Of a DNA stretch of 64,000 bases, positions 16,808 to 26,376 are shown in pieces. Every line of letters starts with the position of its first letter. Positions within the stretch are counted from its first letter, which is position 1. Source of the stretch: an uncultured Desulfobacterales bacterium (GTDB lineage Bacteria > Desulfobacterota > Desulfobulbia > Desulfobulbales > Desulfocapsaceae); assembly GCA_937915545.1 (NCBI GenBank), contig CALGIJ010000038.1, forward strand, positions 142,202-206,201, written 5' to 3'. Both the position numbers and the translations under genes were made by a program. The notes beneath the pieces are model-generated. The model made no database searches. It had not been told where the DNA came from and saw only the letters and a program-made list of their open reading frames with translations.

Positions 16808-18685
16808 ATGTTCTTTATGAACCTCTTCGACCCCTCGCACCACGCCTCCATGCCGAGTGACACCGAAACAAGCGGGGAGGCGGCAGTGGCGCGGCGGGCG
16901 ATAGCCGACATGCTGTCCGGCAGGCGCCTCACCTGCCATTTCCAGCCCATTGTCCAGGCCAGCCGTGGCAGGATCTTCGCCTACGAGGCCCTGTGCCGAA
17001 CGCTGGACCGCAATCCCTTCGACTCCATCGAGGAGCTCTTCTGCCAGGCGGGTCGCTGCGGCATGGTGCTGCCACTCGACATGCACTGCCGCGAGAACGC
17101 CATGAGACTGGCCTCCGCCCAGGGCCTGGCGGACAAGAACGGCCTGCTCTTCCTCAACATCTGCCCGACCAGTCTGCTCCACCCGGACCACAGCGCCGGC
17201 TCGACCGGCCTGCTCGCCAGCCGCTACGAGTTGCAGAGGCAGAACATCGTCCTCGAGATCACCGAGAACGAGGCGGTCTCCAACTACAACCTCTTTCGCA
17301 AGGCCATCGACCACTACCGCAGCAAGGGCTTCCGCATCGCCATCGACGACTTCGGCGCCGGCTACGGCGGGCTGAAGATGCTCTCGGTACTGGAGCCGGA
17401 CTTCGTCAAGATCGACCGCCATTTCTTCAAGGACAGTCCGAAAAGCAGTATCAACTTCAACCTCATCGACGCCATCGCCACCGCCTGCCACCGCATCGGC
17501 ATCGAGGTCATCGCCGAAGGCATCGAGACCGAGAAGGACCTGCAGATCTGCCGCGATATCGGAATCGACCTCGTCCAGGGCTACCTCCTCGCCCGACCGG
17601 CGGCGGCCCTGGCCGAGGACGCCGACCTGCAGCTGCCGCCGGCGACGCCACCGCGCCCCTCGCCTACCAACCTCTTCGATGAAGTGATCTGCGTCGGCGA
17701 CATCGCCACCTACGTCGTTCCCCTCTCCGTCGACGACCGCATCCCCGAAGCGCTCGATCGCTTCAACGCCTCTCCCGACCTGCTCTGCCTGCCGGTGCTC
17801 GACCGCGGCCAGATCCGCGGCCTGATCAGCCGCCACCGCTTCATGGAGACCCATATGGTCGGCCGCTTCGGCTATGGGCTGAGCCTCAATTACTACAAGA
17901 AGATCGCCGAGATCCTCGAGGAGGACTATCTCGAGGTGGTGCACTCCTTGTCCGTCGAGGACGTGGCGCGCAAGATCCGCGAGCGCAACCGCCTGTCGAT
18001 CTACGACGATATCTGCGTCACCCGCAGCGGCAAGTATATCGGCACCGTCGCGGTCAGCGCCATCCTCGACGCGGTGACCGAGAACAGCATGATGCTGGCC
18101 CGCGGCGCCAACCCCCTCACCGGCCTGCCCGGCAACGAGTTCATCCAGCGCAAGATCGCCAAGATGCTCTCGCAGTCGCTGCACTTCGACGTCTGCTACA
18201 TCGACCTCGACAGCTTCAAGCCCTTCAACGACCGCCACGGTTTCGAGATGGGCGACCGGGTCATCAAGACCGTGGCCGAGCTGATGACCGCCGCCCTGGA
18301 ACGCTGCGAGGGGCAGAGCTTCGCCTTCGCCGGGCACATCGGCGGCGACGACTTCATCATGGTCACCCGGCCCAAGAACTCGGTGGCCGTGTGCCGCGAG
18401 CTCATCGACCGCTTCACCGAAAAGCTGCCGCTCTTCCATTCCGCCGAGGAGATGCGCGACGCCTCCTACATCAGCCTCGACCGCCAGGGCACACAGCGTC
18501 GCTTCGACCTGCTCTCCTTGTCCATCGGCATCGTCAGCACCGAGATCCACCGCATCACCTCTTTCGCCGAGGTCTCCTCCATCGCCACCGACCTCAAGAA
18601 GCGCGCCAAGGAAATTCCCGGTTCGGTTATCGTCCGCGACCGCCGCAGCGCGACGGGAGACCGGGACCAAGAGAAGGGCCGCTGA
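16808..18685 (+). CDS. EAL-CBS-GGDEF cyclic di-GMP signalling protein
   Basis: The 625-residue soluble protein has three parts. The EAL phosphodiesterase domain (about 30-290) keeps its key residues: YEALCR, LNICPTSL, EITENE, IDDFGAGYGG, FVKIDRHFF, IAEGIET and VQGYLL. A pair of CBS-like repeats follows (about 300-440, with DRIPEALDRF and LPVLDRGQIRGLISR). A C-terminal GGDEF domain has the motif HIGGDDF near 511. The EAL part looks active. The cyclase motif is GGDDF rather than GGDEF, so its activity is doubtful. ATG 16808 is used; upstream ATG 16772 is possible. A chemoreceptor gene follows 41 bp downstream. Confidence 0.9.
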   Translation: MFFMNLFDPSHHASMPSDTETSGEAAVARRAIADMLSGRRLTCHFQPIVQASRGRIFAYEALCRTLDRNPFDSIEELFCQAGRCGMVLPLDMHCRENAMRLASAQGLADKNGLLFLNICPTSLLHPDHSAGSTGLLASRYELQRQNIVLEITENEAVSNYNLFRKAIDHYRSKGFRIAIDDFGAGYGGLKMLSVLEPDFVKIDRHFFKDSPKSSINFNLIDAIATACHRIGIEVIAEGIETEKDLQICRDIGIDLVQGYLLARPAAALAEDADLQLPPATPPRPSPTNLFDEVICVGDIATYVVPLSVDDRIPEALDRFNASPDLLCLPVLDRGQIRGLISRHRFMETHMVGRFGYGLSLNYYKKIAEILEEDYLEVVHSLSVEDVARKIRERNRLSIYDDICVTRSGKYIGTVAVSAILDAVTENSMMLARGANPLTGLPGNEFIQRKIAKMLSQSLHFDVCYIDLDSFKPFNDRHGFEMGDRVIKTVAELMTAALERCEGQSFAFAGHIGGDDFIMVTRPKNSVAVCRELIDRFTEKLPLFHSAEEMRDASYISLDRQGTQRRFDLLSLSIGIVSTEIHRITSFAEVSSIATDLKKRAKEIPGSVIVRDRRSATGDRDQEKGR

Positions 18686-18726
18686 GCGACCATTTCCCCC
18701 ATTCCTTTACTGCACAGACACCCGCA

Positions 18727-20712
18727 ATGACACCCACCCCCACCACCCGCCCAGGCCAACCGCCGGGCCTCGGCATCGGCGTCAAGATCCTCACCGGCGT
18801 CGCCCTGGTCTCGAACCTCTTCATCGCCCTGCTCCTCTACAGCCATGTGCAAAGCGGCGACACCCTGGCACGGCGGGTCGACGAGGTGCTGCTGGTCAAG
18901 GAGCAGCTCAACGACAACCTCCGCCAGAGCGTCGCCGGGCTGCAGGGCAACCTCCTCGACATCTCAAGTTTTTTCAAGGCCGACGACGGCAGCCGCCTCC
19001 TCGCCCGCATCGAGGAATCTTTCACCGTTCTCGGCCGCCGCAGCCTCGAGGGCCGCGAAGCCTATGGCCCCCACTTCGACCGCAGCCAGCGGCGCGACCT
19101 CGCCAAGGGCACTCCAGTGGCGGGAAGGGACGGCACGACCCTCACCCTGGCCGTGCCGGTCATGGACGGTAAAGGCCATTTCACCGAGGCGGTGAATCTG
19201 CTCTCGCTAAAGAGCCGCAACGACGCGGTGGACGACATGGCGGAGTTGCAGGGCCTGCTTGCTGCGGTGGGAGGGCAGGAAGACGAGGCGACCCTGCGCC
19301 AGCGGGTCGACCAGGCGGTGGCCGCCATGGGCGAGGCGGCCATGGCGGCGGAAAACGGCCGCACCGAGATCCTTTCCCATATCGAGAAGATTCGCGCTCA
19401 GGAAAGCCAGCTCGTCGAGATGCGCGCCCAGCAGCGCCGGCTCTCGCTGATCATGGGCGGCGTGGTGGCGGTGGCCAACCTGCTGGCCCTGCTGGTGCTC
19501 GTCCGCACCGTGGTCGAGCGGCCGCTGCGCCGCCTCACCACGGCGGTGGCTGACCTTGACGGAAAGAAAGCGGCAGACATCCCCTACACCCACCGCCGCG
19601 ACCAGATCGGCGTCCTCGCCGGGGCGCTGCACAATTTCCACGGCGCCCTGCAACGGCTCGAAGAGGAGGGGGCGCGTCAGCAGCGTGATAAAGAGGCTAT
19701 GGAGGAGATGCTCGCCTCGCTCACCCAGGTGGTCGACACCCTCGACGCCCGTGCCACCGACCTGGCCGACAACGCCCTGGCTTTGCGGCAGTCCGCCCTG
19801 ACCACCCAGAAGGAAGCCGAGGAAGTAGGCCGGCAGGCAGAGGAAACGGCACGACACAACCACCAGGTGGCTGACGGCGCCGCCCTGCTGCAGAAAGCGG
19901 TCTCGGCCATCGACGGTCGGGTAGCCCTGCAGAACGGCATCGCCACCTCCCTGCTGGCCGACAACACCCAGGGCTTGCAGCACCTCACCGCCCTCGACGC
20001 CTCCCTCGCCGACATGGTCACCATCCTCAGCACCCTCGAGGAGATCAACGACCAGACCAAGCTGCTCTCGCTGAACGCCACCATCGAGGCGGCCAGGGCC
20101 GGGACGGCGGGGAAAGGCTTCGCCGTGGTCGCCGGGGAGATCAGGGCGCTGTCGCAGATGACCGCCCAGGCCACCAGAGAGGCCCGCGAGCGCCTGGAGG
20201 CGATCGAGGGGTCGCGCTCCATCCTCACCGGCCACCTCCACAAGGTTCACGGACAGATACAATGCCAGGAGGAGCATAGCCGCGACATCGGCATGGCGGT
20301 AACCGAGCAGCGCCGCGTCAGCATCGATATCGCCCGCCTCGCCGAGGAGAGCGCCGCCATCAGCGGCCAGGTCTCGGAGAGCATCGCCGCTGTGGCCAGC
20401 GACGCCGCCGCCGGCCTGAAGCTCGCCGCCGCAGTGCACGACGCCGCCGGAGACATCTCCCGCCGCCTCGGCGAGCTCCTCGAAGATGGCCGCAGCCGTC
20501 TCGGCCGGCTCATGACCGGGAATACGGCAGGCGAAGCGGCGGAGGGAGTCGGCCAGCCAGCTGAGAAACTCTGCGTCGAGACCTCCGGGCCGACGGCACC
20601 GGGGACCAGCGCCATCGACGCCCTCCGCCCTGCCGAGGGAAAGCCGCCCCGAAAAAAAGACGCCGCCGCTGCCCTCGCCGGCCCTGGTGCCGTGCCCTGC
20701 CCGGCCCGCTGA
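18727..20712 (+). CDS. Methyl-accepting chemotaxis protein
   Basis: The 661-residue receptor has a first transmembrane helix at about 18-38, a periplasmic helical sensor domain and a second transmembrane helix (IMGGVVAVANLLALLVLV, about 242-260). A HAMP segment and a long coiled-coil signalling domain follow. The hairpin tip is recognisable as EEINDQTKLLSLNATIEAAR followed by GKGFAVVAGEIRALS. The tail after about 600 is low in structure and ends without a CheR-binding pentapeptide. It directly follows the EAL-CBS-GGDEF gene. Its ligand is unknown. Confidence 0.9.
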   Translation: MTPTPTTRPGQPPGLGIGVKILTGVALVSNLFIALLLYSHVQSGDTLARRVDEVLLVKEQLNDNLRQSVAGLQGNLLDISSFFKADDGSRLLARIEESFTVLGRRSLEGREAYGPHFDRSQRRDLAKGTPVAGRDGTTLTLAVPVMDGKGHFTEAVNLLSLKSRNDAVDDMAELQGLLAAVGGQEDEATLRQRVDQAVAAMGEAAMAAENGRTEILSHIEKIRAQESQLVEMRAQQRRLSLIMGGVVAVANLLALLVLVRTVVERPLRRLTTAVADLDGKKAADIPYTHRRDQIGVLAGALHNFHGALQRLEEEGARQQRDKEAMEEMLASLTQVVDTLDARATDLADNALALRQSALTTQKEAEEVGRQAEETARHNHQVADGAALLQKAVSAIDGRVALQNGIATSLLADNTQGLQHLTALDASLADMVTILSTLEEINDQTKLLSLNATIEAARAGTAGKGFAVVAGEIRALSQMTAQATREARERLEAIEGSRSILTGHLHKVHGQIQCQEEHSRDIGMAVTEQRRVSIDIARLAEESAAISGQVSESIAAVASDAAAGLKLAAAVHDAAGDISRRLGELLEDGRSRLGRLMTGNTAGEAAEGVGQPAEKLCVETSGPTAPGTSAIDALRPAEGKPPRKKDAAAALAGPGAVPCPAR

Positions 20713-20953
20713 GGAGAAGCTGTGGGCTCGCCTCAGCCGCCTGCCCGCCTCGGTGACATGCCCGTTTGGCGTCGCTATGTATTCGGCCCCACCCCCATCC
20801 CGGCCTGCGAGGTCGCGCCAGTCCCCGGACCTCGCTCGGCCTGCACTCCATGAGGTGATGGCCGGCTGCGCCGGGGATCTTTTTCCTGGCGCCCCCGGCG
20901 CAAGGGGGGTAAGGTGGCGCCCATCCCTTCCCCCCAACCGATCCAGGCAGGCG

Positions 20954-22114
20954 ATGCGCTTTTCCTCACGACTCCCGCGAAACCTTCAGCCCAGCGACTT
21001 TTCCCGGCTGCAGAGCGAGCTTGCCGCCACCGGCGACCTCTGCGACCTCACCCAGTCGAACCCGACCCTGGCCGGCTTCACCGTCGACGCCCTGGCTGGT
21101 ATCGACCTCCTCGCCGCCGACCGGGGCTACCACCCCTCGCCGCGCGGCGACCTCGCCGCCCGCCAGGCCATCGCCGGCTATTACCAGGCCAGCGGCCACG
21201 GCGAAATCGATGCCGAAGACCTCCTCCTCACCGCCTCGACCAGCGAGGCCTATGGCTTTCTCCTCAAGCTGCTCACCGAGCCGGGTGACGAGATCCTCGT
21301 CCCCGCCCCCAGCTACCCCTTGTTCGACTTTCTCGCCGCCATGGAGAAGGTCCATGTCGAGAGGTACCCCTTGCGCCCCGACCCCGGCGGCGGCTGGAGT
21401 ATCGACTTTGCCCTCCTCGAGGAGCGCATCTCCTCGGTGACCCGGGCCATCGTCGTCGTCAACCCCAACAACCCCACCGGCTCCTATCTATGCGAGCGGG
21501 AGGCGGCGGCCCTGGCGAAGATCTGCACGAAGCACCGCCTGGCACTGTTAGTCGACGAGGTCTTTCTCGACTACCGCAACCCGCGGCACGCTGCCACCAC
21601 CCGCTCGGCGGTGGGCGAGCGGGCGGCGCCGACCTTCGTCATGAGCGGCTTTTCCAAGATCCTCGCCCTGCCCCAGGTGAAACTCGGCTGGATCCACATC
21701 GCCGGCCCGGAGCCGTTCAAGGAGGAAGCCAGGCAACGCCTCGATTTCATCGCCGACACCTACCTCTCGGTGAACGCCATGGTGCAGCGGGCGGCTCCAG
21801 CCCTGCTGTCCCGGCAAGGGCCGGTGCAGGAGGAGATTCTCGCCCGCATCGCCGTTAACGAGGCGGCCCTGGCCGCCCTCGGGGTGACCGCCATGGGCCG
21901 CCAGGGGGGCTGGTACGCCGTCCTTCCCCTGCCGCCGGGAGCAGGCGATGAACGCTGCTGCCAGCAGTTGCTGACCGAACACCGCGTGCTCGTCCATCCC
22001 GGTTACTTCTACGATTTCCCGGAATCCGACCGCCTGGTGGTCAGCCTGATCACCCCCCCGGAGCAGTTCGCGCTCGGCGTCGCCTGCCTTGCCAACGCCC
22101 TGCGCCGGGGCTAA
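20954..22114 (+). CDS. Class I/II PLP-dependent aminotransferase
   Basis: The 386-residue protein carries YHPSPRGDLAARQAIAGYY, LLTASTSEAYGFLLKLL, VVVNPNNPTGSY, LLVDEVFLDYR and the PLP-lysine segment SGFSKILALPQVKLGW, all landmarks of fold-type I aspartate/alanine-type aminotransferases. Substrate preference cannot be read from sequence. ATG 20954 follows AGGCAGG. The 241 bp before it is GC-rich and shows no other gene. Confidence 0.88.
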   Translation: MRFSSRLPRNLQPSDFSRLQSELAATGDLCDLTQSNPTLAGFTVDALAGIDLLAADRGYHPSPRGDLAARQAIAGYYQASGHGEIDAEDLLLTASTSEAYGFLLKLLTEPGDEILVPAPSYPLFDFLAAMEKVHVERYPLRPDPGGGWSIDFALLEERISSVTRAIVVVNPNNPTGSYLCEREAAALAKICTKHRLALLVDEVFLDYRNPRHAATTRSAVGERAAPTFVMSGFSKILALPQVKLGWIHIAGPEPFKEEARQRLDFIADTYLSVNAMVQRAAPALLSRQGPVQEEILARIAVNEAALAALGVTAMGRQGGWYAVLPLPPGAGDERCCQQLLTEHRVLVHPGYFYDFPESDRLVVSLITPPEQFALGVACLANALRRG

Positions 22115-22213
22115 AGGCGCGCCGGAGCAGCTCTGCCCTGCGACCCAGGCAGCCGTCGGCAAATGTCCGCGTCAGCCGGCCGGCGCCACGCCCGACGGTC
22201 TGCCGCCCCCATC

Positions 22214-24877
22214 TCAGTCCTCCTCACCATCTTTTCCCCGCCGACCCCTCTCGGCCAGGGCGGTGACCAGCGCGGCCTTCAGCTGCTCCAGCACGAAAGG
22301 CTTGGCCACCGTGGCGTCAAAACCATGCTGCCGATACGAGGCCATGACCGGGTCGGTGCTGTAGCCGCTGGCGACGATCACCGGCAGCCCGGGCTCGACC
22401 TGGCGCAGCAGGGGGAGCGCCTCGCGGCCGCCCATGCCGCCGGGTATGGTCAGATCGACGATGGCCACGTCGACCGGCATCCCCTCGCCACGGCATTTCT
22501 CCACCAGAGTCACCGCCTCACGCCCGTCGACGGCGGCGACTGCCTGGTGTCCGAGGGAGCGCAGCATGGCCGAGACCACCTCGCGCACCATCTTCTCGTC
22601 GTCCATGACCAGCACCCGCAGGGCGGGCAGCGCCGCCTCGCTGGCGGCCGGCAGCACCGCGAGGGCGGGCTCGTCGGCGGCGGGCAGGTAGACGACGAAC
22701 TCGGTGCCCTGGCCGGGGGTGGAATCGACGAGGATATGGCCGTGGTGCTTGTTGACGATGGACAGGGTGATGGCCAGGCCGAGGCCGCTGCCCTCCTGCT
22801 TGGTGGTGAAGTAGGGGTCGAAGATCTTGTCGAGGAGCTGGCGCGGGATGCCGATGCCATTGTCGCGGATGGCGATGCGCACATAGCGTCGCCCGGGGTC
22901 GAGCACCTGGCCACCCTCGCCGCCGGCGGCGACGTTGCTGCAGCGGATGGTCACCGTGCCCCCTCCGGGCATGGCATGCCGGGCATTGAGGACGATGTTC
23001 TGGATAACCTGGCTGATCTGGCCGCGGTCGATATGGGCCGGCCACAGCTGCCCCGGAATCTCCACCCGGCAGGAGACGTTGCTGCCGCTGAGGACGAAGC
23101 CGGCCGAGTCCTCGATGAGCTCGGCGAGAGAGGTCGACTGGCGGATGGGCTCGCCCCCCTTGGCGAAGGTGAGCAGTTGCTGGGTGAGGTCGCGGGCGCG
23201 CAGGGAGGCCTTTTCGGCCGCCGCCAGCAGGCCGCGGCTGCTCTCCGCCAGGGCCGGGTCGTGCAGGGCCAGGTTGAGGCTGCCGAGAATGGCGGTGAGG
23301 ATGTTGTTGAAGTCGTGGGCGATGCCCCCGGCGAGGACGCCGGTCGACTCGAGCTTCTTCTGCTTGATGGCCTCCTCCTCGGCACGGAGTCGCTCGCGGG
23401 CGTCCTGCACCAGGGAGAGCGCGCCGACCACCCGGCCGGCTCCGTCGCTGATCGGGGTATCGACCCAGTCGCAGGGAATCGCCTCGCCGTCCTTGCGCAG
23501 GTTGCGGGTGCTGCTGCGCACCCCCTGCGGCGTGGCCAGCAACGTGCGGCGGATCTCCGCGAAGTCCCCCCGGCGCTCGGCAGGCAGCAGGACCTCGGCC
23601 GACATACCGAAGGCCTCGCTGGCGGAGTAGAGGAAGATGCGCTCCGCCATCCTGTTCCAGCGCACCACGCGCAGGTCGTTATCCCAGACGATTACCCCCA
23701 AGGGCGACTGCTCGATGATCATGCGCAGCCGCTCCTCGTTGACGCGCAGCAACTGCTCGGCCTCGCGGCGCTGCTCGATTTCGCGCAGCAGGTCGGTGGT
23801 GCGCCGCGCCACCTCCTCCTCGAGGTGGTCGCGATAGCGGAGGATATCGGCAAAGCTGTCGCGCAGGCGGGCGGTCATCTCGTTGAAGATGCGGCCGAGG
23901 GCGCCGATCTCGTCGGTCGAGGAAATGACCACGGCGGTGTCGAGGTTGCCGGCGACGATCTCCTCGGCGGAATGCCGCAGCTGGGCGATGGGCCGGGTGA
24001 TGCGCGCGGCGAGAAAGAGGGCGGCGGCGATGGCCAGCAGCAGGGCAACGAGGGAGGCGAGGACGGCCCTGTTGCGCAGCGCGACGATGTCCGCGGCGAC
24101 AACCTGGTTCTCGCCGTCGACGAAGTGGTGCAGTTGCTCGGTGAGCTGTCGGCCACTGGAGAAGAGGAGTTCGTAGCCTCTGGCAAACTGCTGCCGCTGC
24201 TGCTGGTAGTCGGCAAACACCTGGCGATAGGTGGCGGCGGCCCGGGCGATGCGGAAGAGGCGCAGCTGCCGTGCCTCCTCGACCTCATGCTGCACGGCAT
24301 CGGTGACCTGCCGCTCAAGGGCGGCCGCCCTGTCGGCCACCTCGCCGGCCCTGCCTTCATCCTGGCTGAGCAGGTAGTCCTTCTCCGCCTGCAAGAGGCG
24401 CCCGACCTCGTGAAAAAAGGCCTGGCAGTCATCGCCTTCACCCCGGGGCAGCTCCCCGCTGGCCGCCAGCAGGCGCGTCCCCTCGAGACCCAGACGGCTC
24501 TTCAAGGTCTCCAAGGCCACCATGTCGACGGAGAAACGGGAAAACTTCTCCTGATACTCGTCGAGGCCGATGGCCGGCCGGCCATCCCCGTCGCCGCCGC
24601 GAGCGGCGAAGCTCCGGCCGGCCTCGGCGAGGCGGGTGGTCAGCATTTCGAGAAGCGCGGAAGTGGCGACGGCATGCTGCATCTTCTGGGTGGAGATGAA
24701 CAGATGCTGCTGGTGCTCCATATCATAGAGCGCGGTATAGACATCGAGACTGAAGGAGGCGATGGCCGCCTGCCGGCTCAGGGCGGTTTCCAGGCTCCAC
24801 CAGACGACGAGGAGGATGCTGGCCATGATGGCCACCACGGTGGCGAAGGCGATGCCGAGCCGATTGCGAAAGGACAT
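22214..24877 (-). CDS. Membrane hybrid histidine kinase with large periplasmic domain (HAMP-PAS-HisKA-HATPase-REC)
   Basis: The 887-residue protein has a first transmembrane helix at about 7-29, a mostly helical periplasmic domain to about 265, and a second helix (VLASLVALLLAIAAALFLAA). Then come HAMP, a coiled coil and PAS (about 390-500). HisKA follows with His near 519 (AGGIAHDFNNILTAILG), then HATPase_c (GSGLGLAITLSIV) and a C-terminal receiver with Asp near 807 (AIVDLTIPGGMGG). The gene starts 13 bp after the stop of a periplasmic sugar-type binding protein gene, with GGAG upstream. The pair looks like a binding-protein-dependent sensor such as LuxP/LuxQ. A convergent aminotransferase gene lies 99 bp beyond its stop. 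Confidence 0.92.
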   Translation of the reverse strand: MSFRNRLGIAFATVVAIMASILLVVWWSLETALSRQAAIASFSLDVYTALYDMEHQQHLFISTQKMQHAVATSALLEMLTTRLAEAGRSFAARGGDGDGRPAIGLDEYQEKFSRFSVDMVALETLKSRLGLEGTRLLAASGELPRGEGDDCQAFFHEVGRLLQAEKDYLLSQDEGRAGEVADRAAALERQVTDAVQHEVEEARQLRLFRIARAAATYRQVFADYQQQRQQFARGYELLFSSGRQLTEQLHHFVDGENQVVAADIVALRNRAVLASLVALLLAIAAALFLAARITRPIAQLRHSAEEIVAGNLDTAVVISSTDEIGALGRIFNEMTARLRDSFADILRYRDHLEEEVARRTTDLLREIEQRREAEQLLRVNEERLRMIIEQSPLGVIVWDNDLRVVRWNRMAERIFLYSASEAFGMSAEVLLPAERRGDFAEIRRTLLATPQGVRSSTRNLRKDGEAIPCDWVDTPISDGAGRVVGALSLVQDARERLRAEEEAIKQKKLESTGVLAGGIAHDFNNILTAILGSLNLALHDPALAESSRGLLAAAEKASLRARDLTQQLLTFAKGGEPIRQSTSLAELIEDSAGFVLSGSNVSCRVEIPGQLWPAHIDRGQISQVIQNIVLNARHAMPGGGTVTIRCSNVAAGGEGGQVLDPGRRYVRIAIRDNGIGIPRQLLDKIFDPYFTTKQEGSGLGLAITLSIVNKHHGHILVDSTPGQGTEFVVYLPAADEPALAVLPAASEAALPALRVLVMDDEKMVREVVSAMLRSLGHQAVAAVDGREAVTLVEKCRGEGMPVDVAIVDLTIPGGMGGREALPLLRQVEPGLPVIVASGYSTDPVMASYRQHGFDATVAKPFVLEQLKAALVTALAERGRRGKDGEED

Positions 24878-24890
24878 GCCGACTCCGCTT

Positions 24891-26156
24891 TCAGGGGTGA
24901 TGCCACAGGGCACCGGTTTCCTGACGCAGATGACGCAGGATCTCCCGGTACTGGGCTGGGAAGGCGAGCAGCTCGGTGAAGCTGTCGAGGCCTTTCTCGG
25001 CCACCGCCGGCCTGGTAGCGAGGTCGTAGTTGAAGGCCCACTCCTCGGCGGTGGCCATCTCCTTCTGGATGCGCCTCTTGAGCGGCGAGTAGATGTCCCC
25101 GGGCACCCCCTTGTTGGCGGCGAAGGCCCCGGAACCAAGGCTGAAGCGCATCTGCGGCTCGACCTCGGCGAAATAGCCGAGCAGCGTCTCGGCAAGGGGG
25201 TGCTGCGCCGCCGCCGTGGAGAGGACAATGCCATCCACCGGCCCCAGAGCGACCTTGGGCAGGGCCGGGTCCATTACCGGAAAGGGGAAGAAATCGAAGC
25301 CGCTCTCCTCCTCGAGGCCGCAGGTGGCCGAGGAGAGCAGAGGCATGGCCCAGGTGCCCATGAGGGTCATCGCCGCCTTCCCGGAACAGACGCGATGGAT
25401 GGCCTCCGACCAGTCGACATCGTTGCCGTCCTCATTGAAGAAGCCTTTGGACAGCAGTTCGGCCCACAAGGCGTACACCCTCTCCACCTCGGGGTCGCCA
25501 TAGGAGGCCTCGCCGGCCATGAGGCGCTGGCGGTAGTCGCCACCGGCAAGACGGAGCAGCAGGTAGTCGAACCAGAACTGCGCCGGCCAGCGCTCCTTGG
25601 CCCCGAGGGCGAAGGGCGTCACCCCCTGTTCCTTGAGAGTGGCGGCAAGTTGCAGCAGTTCCTCCCAGGTGGCCGGCGCCGTCAGACCATGGCGGGCGAA
25701 GAGCTTGGCGTTATAGAAAAAACCCACGAAGTGCTGGGTGATCGGCAAGAGGTAGCGCCTGCCATTGTAGAGGCTGGCGCGATCGGCGACGGCGGTGGCG
25801 AAGCCCCCAGCCAGGCCTGGTCGGCGCCACAGGTCGTCGAGAGGCAGCAGATGCCCCTCGTCAACCAGTTGCTGGGTCTTGGCCCCGGCCCAGTAGCTGA
25901 ACATCTCCGGCGGGTTGCCGCGCGCCACGAGGGCGCGGATCATAGTTTTGAAGGCCTCGTGGTCGAGGCCCTGGGCGAGCACCTGGGCATCTGTGCGGCC
26001 ACGGTTGACGGTGGCCACCATCTCCTCCACCCCACCGCTCAGAGCACCGGAGAAATAATGGAAGAAGGTGATCTTCGCCGGCTGCGCCGACAAGGCCGCC
26101 CCGGGAGAGAACAGCAACCACAAGAGAACGGTTAGCAGCGACGAGACGAGCTTCAT
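24891..26156 (-). CDS. Periplasmic solute-binding protein (sugar-type ABC binding protein) without ABC partners
   Basis: The 421-residue protein has a Sec signal peptide (about 1-25, ending GAALSA, no lipobox). It then follows the family-1 extracellular binding protein pattern: ITFFHYFSGALSGGVEEMV, VARGNPPEMFSYWAG, the hinge region YLLPITQHFVGFFYNAKLF, WEELLQLAATLKEQGVTPFALG, and GKAAMTLMGTWAM. No permease or ATPase genes are adjacent. Instead a membrane hybrid kinase starts 13 bp downstream, so it most likely delivers a ligand signal to that kinase. ATG 26156 follows GGGGAAG. Confidence 0.9.
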   Translation of the reverse strand: MKLVSSLLTVLLWLLFSPGAALSAQPAKITFFHYFSGALSGGVEEMVATVNRGRTDAQVLAQGLDHEAFKTMIRALVARGNPPEMFSYWAGAKTQQLVDEGHLLPLDDLWRRPGLAGGFATAVADRASLYNGRRYLLPITQHFVGFFYNAKLFARHGLTAPATWEELLQLAATLKEQGVTPFALGAKERWPAQFWFDYLLLRLAGGDYRQRLMAGEASYGDPEVERVYALWAELLSKGFFNEDGNDVDWSEAIHRVCSGKAAMTLMGTWAMPLLSSATCGLEEESGFDFFPFPVMDPALPKVALGPVDGIVLSTAAAQHPLAETLLGYFAEVEPQMRFSLGSGAFAANKGVPGDIYSPLKRRIQKEMATAEEWAFNYDLATRPAVAEKGLDSFTELLAFPAQYREILRHLRQETGALWHHP

Positions 26157-26376
26157 TGGCGAACTTCCCCGACAGCAGGGCGGCACAGCCACCCGGATCA
26201 TATCGGCCAGGGGCGGGATGCCCGCAGCCTGAGGCTTTTATGGTAGCAAAAAACCGCTGGCGAAAAAAGGTCACCGAAATTTTTTCCCGAGACGACGAAC
26301 GTTTTCGATCTGCCAGGCCATCTGCTGCCAACGGCCCCTCGGCCGCTGATCATGGCGGGAAGCGCCGCCGGCACGC

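Noticed and set aside
16802..18670. A 622-codon open frame on the strand opposite the EAL-CBS-GGDEF gene
   Set aside because: Its translation is Val/Gly/Asp/Ala-rich without motifs; it is a side effect of high GC content. Many similar long antisense frames (for example opposite the kinases) were discarded for the same reason.
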